A DNA stretch of 5,780 nt, taken from Verrucomicrobiales bacterium (lineage in GTDB: Bacteria; Verrucomicrobiota; Verrucomicrobiia; Verrucomicrobiales; DEV007). The notes under the pieces are model-generated. The model saw only the letters and a list, made by a program, of their open reading frames with translations, was not told the origin of the DNA and made no database searches. Positions 1 to 5,562 of the stretch are shown here, piece after piece. Location: contig NYVP01000006.1 of the NCBI GenBank assembly GCA_002684575.1, positions 13,010 through 18,789 on the forward strand, read 5' to 3'. How positions within the stretch are numbered: position 1 is the stretch's first letter; each line of letters starts with the position of its first letter. Both the position numbers and the translations under genes were made by a program.

Positions 1-48
1 TAATTGCAGGTGAGTTCCAAAGAATGGGAACTAATAAATTATTTTTTC

Positions 49-70
49 ATTAATAAGACATTTTATTAAT
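49..70. repeat. AT-only inverted repeat upstream of the CotH/LTD gene
   Basis: ATTAATAA (49-56) and TTATTAAT (63-70) are perfect 8-bp inverted arms around a 6-base spacer GACATT. It ends 37 bases before the ATG. It could be a regulator binding site or merely a product of AT-rich composition; the stem would be weak as RNA. Confidence 0.4.
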
Positions 71-90
71 TCGGAAATTTTTTTATCGGC

Positions 91-96
91 TATATT
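91..96 (+). promoter_or_regulatory. Possible -10 element of the CotH/LTD gene
   Basis: TATATT sits 10 bases before the ATG at 107 and resembles a sigma70 -10 box. No convincing -35 element is found (nearest TTAATT at 66-71, spacing 19). If used, transcription would start near the start codon, giving an almost leaderless message, which would fit the missing Shine-Dalgarno site. Low confidence because the whole region is AT-rich. Confidence 0.2.
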
Positions 97-106
97 TAAT
101 TTGCCC

Positions 107-187
107 ATGAATTTTTTGCTAAAGCCTTATCTGGCAATAATCTTTTTTATACCCATAGTCCTTTTTTTAGAATTTAGAGCTCTATCA
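107..187 (+). other. Signal peptide of the CotH/LTD protein
   Basis: The N-terminus has one positive charge (K6), a hydrophobic core rich in I, F, L and V over residues 9-21, then E-F-R and an A25-L26-S27 motif that fits the small-residue rule for signal peptidase I cleavage after S27. The first lamin-tail strand (PVINEF) begins right after it. No lipobox cysteine is present, so a lipoprotein is unlikely. No second hydrophobic segment is seen at the C-terminus, so the mature protein should be released from the inner membrane. Confidence 0.8.
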
Positions 188-3100
188 TCACCCGTTATCA
201 ATGAGTTTTTAGCTCTCAACAAGTCAACGATTTATGATGAGGACGGTCAATCATCTGATTGGATAGAAATTTTCAACCCGAATCAAAGTGCTGTTAATCT
301 TGAGGGATACTACCTTACTAATGATAGTAATGATTTGGAGAAATGGCGTTTCCCCAATGTTTCAATAACTGAAGGTGAATATTTGATTGTTTTTGCATCT
401 GGTAAAGATCGCGACAATGGCGAATTACACACAAACTTTAAGATTTCAAAACTAGGTGGGTATTTAGGTTTGGTAGACCCTGATGGTAAGACGGTAGTTT
501 CTGAATTTGCTAAATTTCCAGTTCAATTTGAAAATTTCTCATATGGAATAAAATCTAAGGCAACAAGCTTTTCTAGCACTTTGGTGAAAGAAGGGGATGC
601 TTGTAAAGTCTTAGTGCCTACTAGTAATATTGGTACCGCTTGGCGTTCGATCAATTATAATGATCAAGCCTGGTCAGACGCGACAACTGGTATCGGATAT
701 GAGCGTTCAAGTGGGTATGAAAACTTGATAGGTGCTGGTGGCGATATTGAAGGAGAAACTTATGATAGAAACTCCACCGCATACATAAGAATTCCATTTT
801 CAATTGATTCTCTGGAAGGGTTGTCGTCTCTAACCTTTCGTATGAAATATGACGATGGATTTATTGCATACATTAATGGGGTGGAAATAGCTTCAGGAAA
901 TAAGCCGTCATCTCCTGCCTGGAACTCGGACGCAAGTACTGACCATCCTGACAGTCAGGCGATATCATTTGTAGATACAGATCTTTCTACACAAGCCTTG
1001 GGCTTATTAAAGACAGGTAATAACTTATTAGCGATTCATTCGATGAATGGAGATACAAGAAGTTCTGATCTTCTGGCCCTTCCTCGTCTCGAAGCTCAAT
1101 TCATCATTCAACCTGATGAGGAAGAGGAGCCAGTGCCTCCAGAATTCGCATACTTTCAAATTCCAACCCCTCAAAAGAATAATGGTTCCGAATCAGGGTT
1201 GCCTGCCAGCAAGGTTATGATTTCTCAACCTGGTAGAGGTTTCTCAGGAAGCTTAAATGTTAGTTTGTCGACAAATTCAGCGGAGGCGGAAATTCGGTAT
1301 ACGACTAATGGATCTATACCAACAGAGACTTCTTCCATTTATAATGGCGAAGCAATTAATATTCAGAGTTCGACATTACTTCGAGCCCGTGCATTTGAGG
1401 AAGAATTGACCCCTGGGCCGGTGGCAGAGGAGGGTTATATTAGGCTTTCAACGGATGCCCAAAATTTTAGTTCTAATCTTCCTGTTGTTATTATGGAAAG
1501 GTTTTCTAATGGCGGTACCACTGCAGCCAATGGAAAAACATTTACGTTTTTTGCCTTTTTCGAACCCGATCCACAAACTGGTCGGACTCAACTTAATAAG
1601 CCTTACTCGCTGGGAACACGAGGAGGATGGAAGGTGCGAGGCTCCTCATCTTCAGGCTTCAGTAAAAAAGCATATTCTATTGAAGCTTGGAACGAATTAA
1701 ACAGGAATAAGAATATCTCACCTTTAGGGCTTCCAGAAGAATCAGATTTTATTCTCAACGCACGATCAGTATACGATCGTAGTTTGATGAGAAATGCTTT
1801 TATCTATGAACTAAGTAATCAGGTTGGAAGATATGCAGTCAGAACAAAGTTTGTGGAGCTCTTCAAAGATGATAATGGAGGCTCATTAAGTTATCGTAAT
1901 GATTATGATGGTGTTTACACTTTCATGGAGAAAATTTCCCGTGACAAAGAGCGTGTCGATATAGAAAGAGTGACTGAAAATGTAAATGAGGAGCCAGAAA
2001 TTACAGGAGGATACATTCTTAAAGTCGACCGTCTAGATCCTGGTGATTCTGGATTGAGAGCGGGAGGGCAAACGTTGGGCTGGGTATATCCCAAAGAAGA
2101 TGATGTTAGTAATGATCAAATTAATTGGGTCCGAAACTATATCAATGAAATGAGTTCTGCTCTGAGTACTTCTGAATATGAGGAATACATTGATACACTG
2201 TCTTGGGTAGATCACCATCTGCTGAATATTTTAACTTTGAACGCAGATGCGCTTAGACTTTCGACGTTTTTTCATAAAAAAAGAGATAAAAAACTCGAGT
2301 ATGGTCCAATATGGGACTTCGACCGATCCATGGAATCAACTGATGGACGTGATAATAATCCTTCAACCTGGTCTGGAGGAACTGCCTATTTTACTTTTCC
2401 TTGGTGGGGATCATTGTTTGATAACGAAAATTTCTGGCAGGCTTATATAGACAGATATTTTGAACTTAGAGAAGGCCCATTTGCCACATTAAACGTCAAT
2501 TCAATCATCGACCGGATGGCGTCCGATCTTAATGAGGCTCAGGCGAGGAATTTTAGAAGATGGTCTGATCAGCCTAGGTTTGGAGGTTATCAGGGCGAAG
2601 TTGATCATTTGAAAGAGTGGTTAGGAACTCGTCTTGATTGGATGGATAGACAATTTTCACCTAAACCAATAACTAATACAATTGCAGGATCTTATCCCGC
2701 AGGTACAACAATTTCACTAAGTGCAAATCTTTCTGGAGGCCAGAACATTTATTATACTCTGGATGGAACTGACCCTCGCCCGCCTGATGAGTCTGGGCCT
2801 TTGAATGGAACTACGATTGTTGATGAAGATGTTTCTGTTCGAGCATTAGTGCCGATCTCTAATATTAGTTCATCGTGGTATAGGGATTTAAACTTTAATG
2901 ATAGCTCTTGGATACTTGGTACTAATGGGGTCGGGTACGAAAGAAGTAATGGTTATGATCCATATATAAATATTGATGTTGATGATGAGATGAGTGGAAG
3001 AACATCATGTTATATAAGACTAAAGTTTAATCTAACTCAGGCCGATATTGAGAAGTGGAATTTCATGATTCTCCAAATGCGATATGACGATGGGTTTGTT

Positions 3101-5311
3101 GCCTACTTGAATGGAACGCGTATTGCGGCTGCTCAGGCTCCAGGAAATCTCACATGGAATTCATCAGCCACGCAGACTCATGATGACGGATCGGCGACAA
3201 TATTTCAAAAATTTGATACTAGTAATTTTATTAATCAACTCAAGCCAGGGCAAAACCTTTTGGCCATTCACGCGCTAAATGAAAGTACCTCGAGTAGTGA
3301 TTTTTTGAATCAAGTCAAACTCGTTACTGGATTCGATGAAGATGCCGGCGAAGGTGGTACTAATGGATTCAAATATACTGGACCCATTACGTTGCAAAAG
3401 ACCGCACGAATTTTTGCCAGGGTATTCGACACCCGTGGTGGAAATTCTACTAGCTCAGGACAGACGCCAGTCGGCACCGGCTGGAGTGCACCTTTAAAAG
3501 TCGAATATCTGGTTAATGAGGATCCTGCTTCTGCATCTAATCTAAAGATTACGGAAATAATGTACGATCCTTATGATTTCGCAGGTTCTGAAATTAATAA
3601 TACTTTTGAATGGCTTGAGCTCCAAAATACCTCACTAAAACCAATATCACTTTCGGGCGTAAGTTTTCTGAAAGGTATCAAATTCACTTTTCCAGGATTA
3701 ACACTCGAACCCGGACAGCGCACATTGATTGTGGGGGACCTTGAAGAATTTGAAAAAATATATGGTGCAGGTCAAGATTATGTGGTGGCAGGACAATTCT
3801 CCGGAGCCCTTGACAATGCTGGTGAGGAAATACAATTAATTGCTGCTAGCGGGGAAATTATTCAGACAATTTCTTATTCTAATAAAATTGCAGATCGGGG
3901 ATATTCTCTGGTTCTTGGAGTTGATGGATGGCGGCAGAGCAGATCGCTTTTAGGTTCTCCTGGTATTAAAGAGCCCACTCAGATAGATGTACCCAGTGTT
4001 TTTGTTAATGAAGTACTGAGTAATTCTGTGCCTCCCCAAGTGGATATAATCGAATTATTTAATCCTAAACCTTTTGCGGTGAATATTTCAGGTTGGCTAT
4101 TAACCGATGATCTTCGGAATGAGTCTAAATTCAAGATACCTGATGGGACCCAAATACCTGCTGAGGGTTATTTTACTTTTAATGAAAATGACATTGAAAT
4201 TTTTGCGTTAGACTCATACGGAGAAGAGATCTTTCTAATTGCTAATGATTCTAATGAACAAAGGCTGGGTTATATTAATGGATTTAATTTTGGAGACTCC
4301 GCTTCAGGAGTCTCGATAGGTAGACACCTAACTTCAGATGGAAAGATCCGATATGAACCTATGTCTAATCAGACTTTTGGTTCAGAAAATTCCAGCCCGG
4401 TGTCAGGTCCTCTTGTGATTACTGAGCTAATGTATCACCCCAAAGATGATAACGTAGAATTCATCGAGATTAAAAATATGGGGTCAGTGCCTGTTGATCT
4501 TCTAGGTACTGAGATAAGCGGAATAGATTATCAGTTTGATGTCCCAGAATCGAATCTAGTTGCTGGAGGTATTCTTTTGGTTGTAAAAGATGATCCAGCT
4601 AATTTTCGAAAGAATTACAATGTACCTGAAGAGGTGGAAATATATGGTCCTTTTCCAGGCTCTTTGGATAATAGAGGTGAACGGATTAGGATAAGGATAA
4701 CAGAACCATCGACGATAAACGGTGAACCTGATTTAAAGGTTTCTATAGATATCGCTGAATATTCTGATAGGGATCCATGGCCAATTTCTGCTGATGGTTT
4801 TGGAGATTCACTGCATCGAAAATATCCCATTAGATATGCAGGTGACCCAAAGAATTGGAAAGCGGCTGCTCCCTCCCCAGGAATGATTAAAGATGAAGAA
4901 TTTGACTGGAGAGAATTATTTTTTAATCCAGAGGAAATTGCTAATGACTCATTATCAGGCCCCTTCGCTGATGCCGATAAGGATGGGGTTGTGAATATTC
5001 TTGAATACTTGCTGGGCAGTCACCCCAGAAAATTTAATTCAAGAATATTTGAGAGTTTTGGTAGAGCGGAAAGTGCTGACGGAAAAGGTTCGTTCAATCT
5101 CAAATTTAAGCGGTTAGAAAACACATTAGACTATAAAATAATTATTGAGACTTCGACCGATTTAGAGAATTGGACTTCGTCTGATGATCAATTAAGTCTT
5201 AAGGAAGAATCAGATAATGGGGACGGAACTTTGACTTTAACCTATTCAATTTCTGGATCTGTAGATTCAAAAAAAGTTTTCTTTCGGCTAAGAGTTGTAG
5301 AATTACTTTAG
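107..5311 (+). CDS. Secreted multidomain CotH-kinase / lamin-tail-domain protein
   Basis: Predicted exported giant protein (1734 aa) with a CotH-type atypical kinase core surrounded by beta-sandwich modules. Residues 1-27 look like a signal peptide: K6, a hydrophobic stretch 9-21, and an A-L-S cleavage site near 27. In order follow LTD1 (28-150), a jelly-roll-like module (160-335), a chitobiase C-terminal-like domain (366-450), CotH (455-850), a second chitobiase-like domain split by a second jelly-roll-like module (851-1136), LTD2-4 (1144-1560), a calcium-loop motif (1622-1633) and a C-terminal beta domain. CotH proteins are known secreted or spore-coat kinases; the substrate here is unknown. 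A surface or extracellular adhesion/scaffold role is inference. Only two cysteines (C166, C968) are visible. ATG 107 is preferred over the in-frame TTG at 101, since it gives a normal signal peptide; neither has a clear Shine-Dalgarno site. No frameshift is seen. The domain calls are confident, the biological role is not. Confidence 0.95.
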   Translation: MNFLLKPYLAIIFFIPIVLFLEFRALSSPVINEFLALNKSTIYDEDGQSSDWIEIFNPNQSAVNLEGYYLTNDSNDLEKWRFPNVSITEGEYLIVFASGKDRDNGELHTNFKISKLGGYLGLVDPDGKTVVSEFAKFPVQFENFSYGIKSKATSFSSTLVKEGDACKVLVPTSNIGTAWRSINYNDQAWSDATTGIGYERSSGYENLIGAGGDIEGETYDRNSTAYIRIPFSIDSLEGLSSLTFRMKYDDGFIAYINGVEIASGNKPSSPAWNSDASTDHPDSQAISFVDTDLSTQALGLLKTGNNLLAIHSMNGDTRSSDLLALPRLEAQFIIQPDEEEEPVPPEFAYFQIPTPQKNNGSESGLPASKVMISQPGRGFSGSLNVSLSTNSAEAEIRYTTNGSIPTETSSIYNGEAINIQSSTLLRARAFEEELTPGPVAEEGYIRLSTDAQNFSSNLPVVIMERFSNGGTTAANGKTFTFFAFFEPDPQTGRTQLNKPYSLGTRGGWKVRGSSSSGFSKKAYSIEAWNELNRNKNISPLGLPEESDFILNARSVYDRSLMRNAFIYELSNQVGRYAVRTKFVELFKDDNGGSLSYRNDYDGVYTFMEKISRDKERVDIERVTENVNEEPEITGGYILKVDRLDPGDSGLRAGGQTLGWVYPKEDDVSNDQINWVRNYINEMSSALSTSEYEEYIDTLSWVDHHLLNILTLNADALRLSTFFHKKRDKKLEYGPIWDFDRSMESTDGRDNNPSTWSGGTAYFTFPWWGSLFDNENFWQAYIDRYFELREGPFATLNVNSIIDRMASDLNEAQARNFRRWSDQPRFGGYQGEVDHLKEWLGTRLDWMDRQFSPKPITNTIAGSYPAGTTISLSANLSGGQNIYYTLDGTDPRPPDESGPLNGTTIVDEDVSVRALVPISNISSSWYRDLNFNDSSWILGTNGVGYERSNGYDPYINIDVDDEMSGRTSCYIRLKFNLTQADIEKWNFMILQMRYDDGFVAYLNGTRIAAAQAPGNLTWNSSATQTHDDGSATIFQKFDTSNFINQLKPGQNLLAIHALNESTSSSDFLNQVKLVTGFDEDAGEGGTNGFKYTGPITLQKTARIFARVFDTRGGNSTSSGQTPVGTGWSAPLKVEYLVNEDPASASNLKITEIMYDPYDFAGSEINNTFEWLELQNTSLKPISLSGVSFLKGIKFTFPGLTLEPGQRTLIVGDLEEFEKIYGAGQDYVVAGQFSGALDNAGEEIQLIAASGEIIQTISYSNKIADRGYSLVLGVDGWRQSRSLLGSPGIKEPTQIDVPSVFVNEVLSNSVPPQVDIIELFNPKPFAVNISGWLLTDDLRNESKFKIPDGTQIPAEGYFTFNENDIEIFALDSYGEEIFLIANDSNEQRLGYINGFNFGDSASGVSIGRHLTSDGKIRYEPMSNQTFGSENSSPVSGPLVITELMYHPKDDNVEFIEIKNMGSVPVDLLGTEISGIDYQFDVPESNLVAGGILLVVKDDPANFRKNYNVPEEVEIYGPFPGSLDNRGERIRIRITEPSTINGEPDLKVSIDIAEYSDRDPWPISADGFGDSLHRKYPIRYAGDPKNWKAAAPSPGMIKDEEFDWRELFFNPEEIANDSLSGPFADADKDGVVNILEYLLGSHPRKFNSRIFESFGRAESADGKGSFNLKFKRLENTLDYKIIIETSTDLENWTSSDDQLSLKEESDNGDGTLTLTYSISGSVDSKKVFFRLRVVELL
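188..556 (+). other. Lamin-tail domain 1 (LTD1)
   Basis: Residues 28-150 fit the lamin-tail Ig-like fold: a VINEFLA strand, the DWIEIFNP motif around W52, a GYYLTND turn (67-73), a W-x-F-P strand (80-83), the EYLIVFASGK strand, and a final L-G-L-V-D-P-D-G turn ending in SYG (145-147). In many bacterial CotH proteins SYG is soon followed by a strand resembling YF-x-TPTPG. Here the matching segment, AYFQIPTPQ, appears only after the jelly-roll-like module, suggesting that the domain end is interrupted. Confidence 0.85.
584..1111 (+). repeat. Jelly-roll-like module, copy A (protein-level repeat)
   Basis: Residues 160-335 match a module seen again at 905-1076. Landmarks are LVPTSNI (169-175), GYERS (197-201), YIRIPF, the highly conserved YDDGF-x-AY-x-NG (starting Y248), PAWNSDAS, LLAIH (307-311) and SSDLL. 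The pattern resembles galactose-binding-like jelly-roll domains that accompany CotH and lamin-tail domains in Verrucomicrobiota and Planctomycetota; ligand unknown. An acidic linker rich in D and E (336-347) follows. Confidence 0.75.
1202..1456 (+). other. Chitobiase C-terminal-like beta domain (first)
   Basis: Residues 366-450 show the signature of the chitobiase/beta-hexosaminidase C-terminal family: an opening V-M-I-S-Q-P-G-x-G-F segment, the strand I-R-Y-T-T-N-G-S-I-P (canonically YTLDGSDP), an I-Y-N-G-E turn, and a closing L-L-R-A-R-A-F strand. It is a non-catalytic Ig-like domain that usually sits directly before CotH in this type of protein, as here. Confidence 0.75.
1469..2656 (+). 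other. CotH-type atypical protein kinase domain
   Basis: Residues 455-850. Family landmarks in order are the opening strand LPVVIMERF (458), the nucleotide-loop-like GWKVRGSSSSGFSKK (507-521) with R511 and K520/K521, a Y-D-G-V-Y-T-F-M-E-K strand (600-609) matching the usual GxYxxxE segment, GGYILKVDR (634-642), N712-A-D714, and GPIWDFDRS (733-741) with the D737-F-D739 pair expected to bind metal. These residues are all present, so the domain is plausibly active. CotH of Bacillus phosphorylates spore-coat proteins; CotH domains elsewhere are mostly uncharacterised. The helical tail with R-R-W-S-D-Q and W-L-G-T-R-L-D-W (to F850) is typical of the CotH C-terminal end. Confidence 0.88.
2657..3514 (+). 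other. Split chitobiase C-terminal-like domain (second), interrupted by module copy B
   Basis: The first half (851-904) carries A-G-S-Y-P-A-G-T and I-Y-Y-T-L-D-G-T-D-P-R (881-891), the family hallmark. The expected continuation, Y-T-G-P-I-T-L (1090-1096), I-F-A-R-V-F and G-W-S-A (1125-1128), comes only after about 170 residues of an inserted jelly-roll-like module. Joined together, the two halves make one normal-sized domain, which supports nesting rather than two truncated domains. Confidence 0.75.
2819..3334 (+). repeat. Jelly-roll-like module, copy B (protein-level repeat)
   Basis: Residues 905-1076 align with copy A: LVPISNI (from 914), GYERS (943-947), CYIRLKF, YDDGF (993-997) then AYLNG, TWNSSAT, LLAIH (1051-1055) and SSDFL. 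In four conserved blocks I count 6/7, 8/10, 11/17 and 13/20 identities; the regions between are clearly diverged. DNA identity is not high, so the duplication is old or the copies were acquired separately. It sits inside the second chitobiase-like domain. Confidence 0.78.
3536..3892 (+). other. Lamin-tail domain 2 (LTD2)
   Basis: Residues 1144-1262 begin with KITEIMYDP (1147), followed by F-E-W-L-E-L-Q-N, a G-I-K-F-T-F-P strand, L-E-P-G-Q-R-T-L-I-V, a F-E-K-I-Y-G turn and G-A-L-D-N-A-G-E-E-I. This is the TEIMY subtype of lamin-tail domain often placed just after the chitobiase/CotH unit. It is followed by a linker with D-R-G-Y-S-L and a G-S-P-G end motif (to about 1292). Confidence 0.85.
3992..4336 (+). 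other. Lamin-tail domain 3 (LTD3)
   Basis: Residues 1296-1410 show V-F-V-N-E-V-L (1298), D-I-I-E-L-F-N-P, a G-W-L-L-T-D-D turn, F-K-I-P-D-G-T and G-V-S-I-G-R (1401-1406). These match the VNE subtype also seen in LTD1, not the TEIMY subtype of LTD2 and LTD4. It is somewhat shorter than LTD1. Confidence 0.8.
4293..4314 (+). repeat. Intragenic hairpin in the LTD3 coding region
   Basis: GAGACTCC (4293-4300) and GGAGTCTC (4307-4314) are perfect 8-bp inverted arms with loop GCTTCA. It is the strongest hairpin I noticed in this gene and is relatively GC-rich for the region. No T-run follows, so it is not a terminator. Confidence 0.6.
4403..4786 (+). other. Lamin-tail domain 4 (LTD4)
   Basis: Residues 1433-1560 begin with V-I-T-E-L-M-Y-H-P (1437-1445), then V-E-F-I-E-I-K-N, G-G-I-L-L-V-V, a F-R-K-N-Y turn and G-S-L-D-N-R-G-E-R-I. 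This is the TEIMY subtype and resembles LTD2 across its length. A closing segment with D-S-L-H-R-K-Y and N-W-K-A-A-A-P-S-P-G (1583-1592) matches the usual end of such domains. Confidence 0.85.
4970..5005 (+). other. EF-hand / dockerin-like calcium loop
   Basis: Residues 1622-1633 read D-A-D-K-D-G-V-V-N-I-L-E, which puts acidic or polar ligands at loop positions 1, 3, 5, 9 and 12 (D1622, D1624, D1626, N1630, E1633). This fits a complete 12-residue calcium-binding loop. The following E-Y-L-L-G-S-H-P is the usual continuation in secreted proteins of Verrucomicrobiota and Planctomycetota. Only one loop is present, so it is not a full dockerin. Confidence 0.75.
5054..5308 (+). other. C-terminal beta domain with FFRLR ending
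   Basis: Residues about 1650-1734 have strand-like segments F-N-L-K-F-K-R, Y-K-I-I-I-E-T-S-T-D-L-E-N-W and a final V-F-F-R-L-R-V-V. The Y-x-I-E-x-S-x-D-L-x-x-W plus FFRLR pattern is one I associate with the ends of many secreted proteins in Verrucomicrobiota. It may be a folding or export module; this role is inference. No hydrophobic anchor or PEP-CTERM motif is present. Confidence 0.55.
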
Positions 5312-5411
5312 GGCTGTTTTTAAACCTAATGATTGAAAAAAGAAGTATTTAATTATTTATCAGCCTGAGTTAGTGGTTTTGCTATAAGTATTTTGCGGCT
5401 GCTTGATTAGC

Positions 5412-5430
5412 ATTAATTGGCTTAATTAAT
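5412..5430. repeat. AT-rich inverted repeat in the spacer
   Basis: ATTAATT and AATTAAT form perfect 7-bp arms around GGCTT. No T-run follows, and the stem is all A/T, so a terminator role is doubtful; an operator is possible but unsupported. Confidence 0.35.
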
Positions 5431-5540
5431 CCTCTAAAATTTAACAATAAAAATCTTTTAACAACCCTCTAAGTTTCTTATTACTGAGACTATGAATTTA
5501 GCCCAGTCATTGAAATTCCTTTATATCTTAGACTAAGCCA

Positions 5541-5552
5541 AAAATTAATTTT
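5541..5552. repeat. 12-bp perfect palindrome just upstream of the ATPase start
   Basis: AAAATTAATTTT is its own reverse complement and ends 10 bases before ATG 5563, where a ribosome binding site would normally be. It may be an operator for the transport operon or simple AT composition. Confidence 0.4.
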
Positions 5553-5562
5553 GTATTGCAGT

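Larger units (their letters stand above)
5312..5562. other. AT-rich intergenic spacer, no gene seen
   Basis: These 251 bases between the TAG at 5309-5311 and the ATPase ATG contain no convincing ORF, tRNA or strong terminator. They hold an inverted repeat ATTAATT (5412-5418) / AATTAAT (5424-5430) and a palindrome at 5541-5552. A TTGAAA (5510-5515) resembles a -35 box but has no well-spaced -10. The spacer length suggests that the ATPase has its own promoter rather than being in an operon with the large gene. Confidence 0.6.

Noticed and set aside
13..47. Hairpin AGTTCC (13-18) / GGAACT (27-32) with T-rich sequence downstream, a possible terminator of an upstream gene
   Set aside because: The stem is only 6 bp with an 8-base loop, and the T-run starts about 10 bases after the stem, too far for a good intrinsic terminator.
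3..53. A short open frame from the window edge ending in TAA at 51-53, possibly the 3' end of an upstream gene
   Set aside because: Only 16 codons are visible, with no recognisable motif, and the frame overlaps the small hairpin at 13-32. Coding cannot be supported from this fragment.
101..106. TTG start at 101 adding two residues to the large protein
   Set aside because: ATG 107 is the stronger start codon and gives a standard signal peptide; no ribosome binding site favours TTG.
1455..2450. Short ORFs on both strands inside the CotH-coding region
   Set aside because: They lie in other frames of a clear coding gene and show no family motifs.
4615..4830. Minus-strand ORF opposite LTD4
   Set aside because: Shadow of the lamin-tail coding sequence; no motif or upstream signal.
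5308..5329. TTAGG / CCTAA dyad at the stop codon as a terminator
   Set aside because: A 5-bp stem with a 12-base loop and no following T-run is too weak.
5510..5534. TTGAAA (5510-5515) with TAGACT (5529-5534) as a promoter for the ATPase
   Set aside because: The spacing is only 13 bases and the -10 match is poor.
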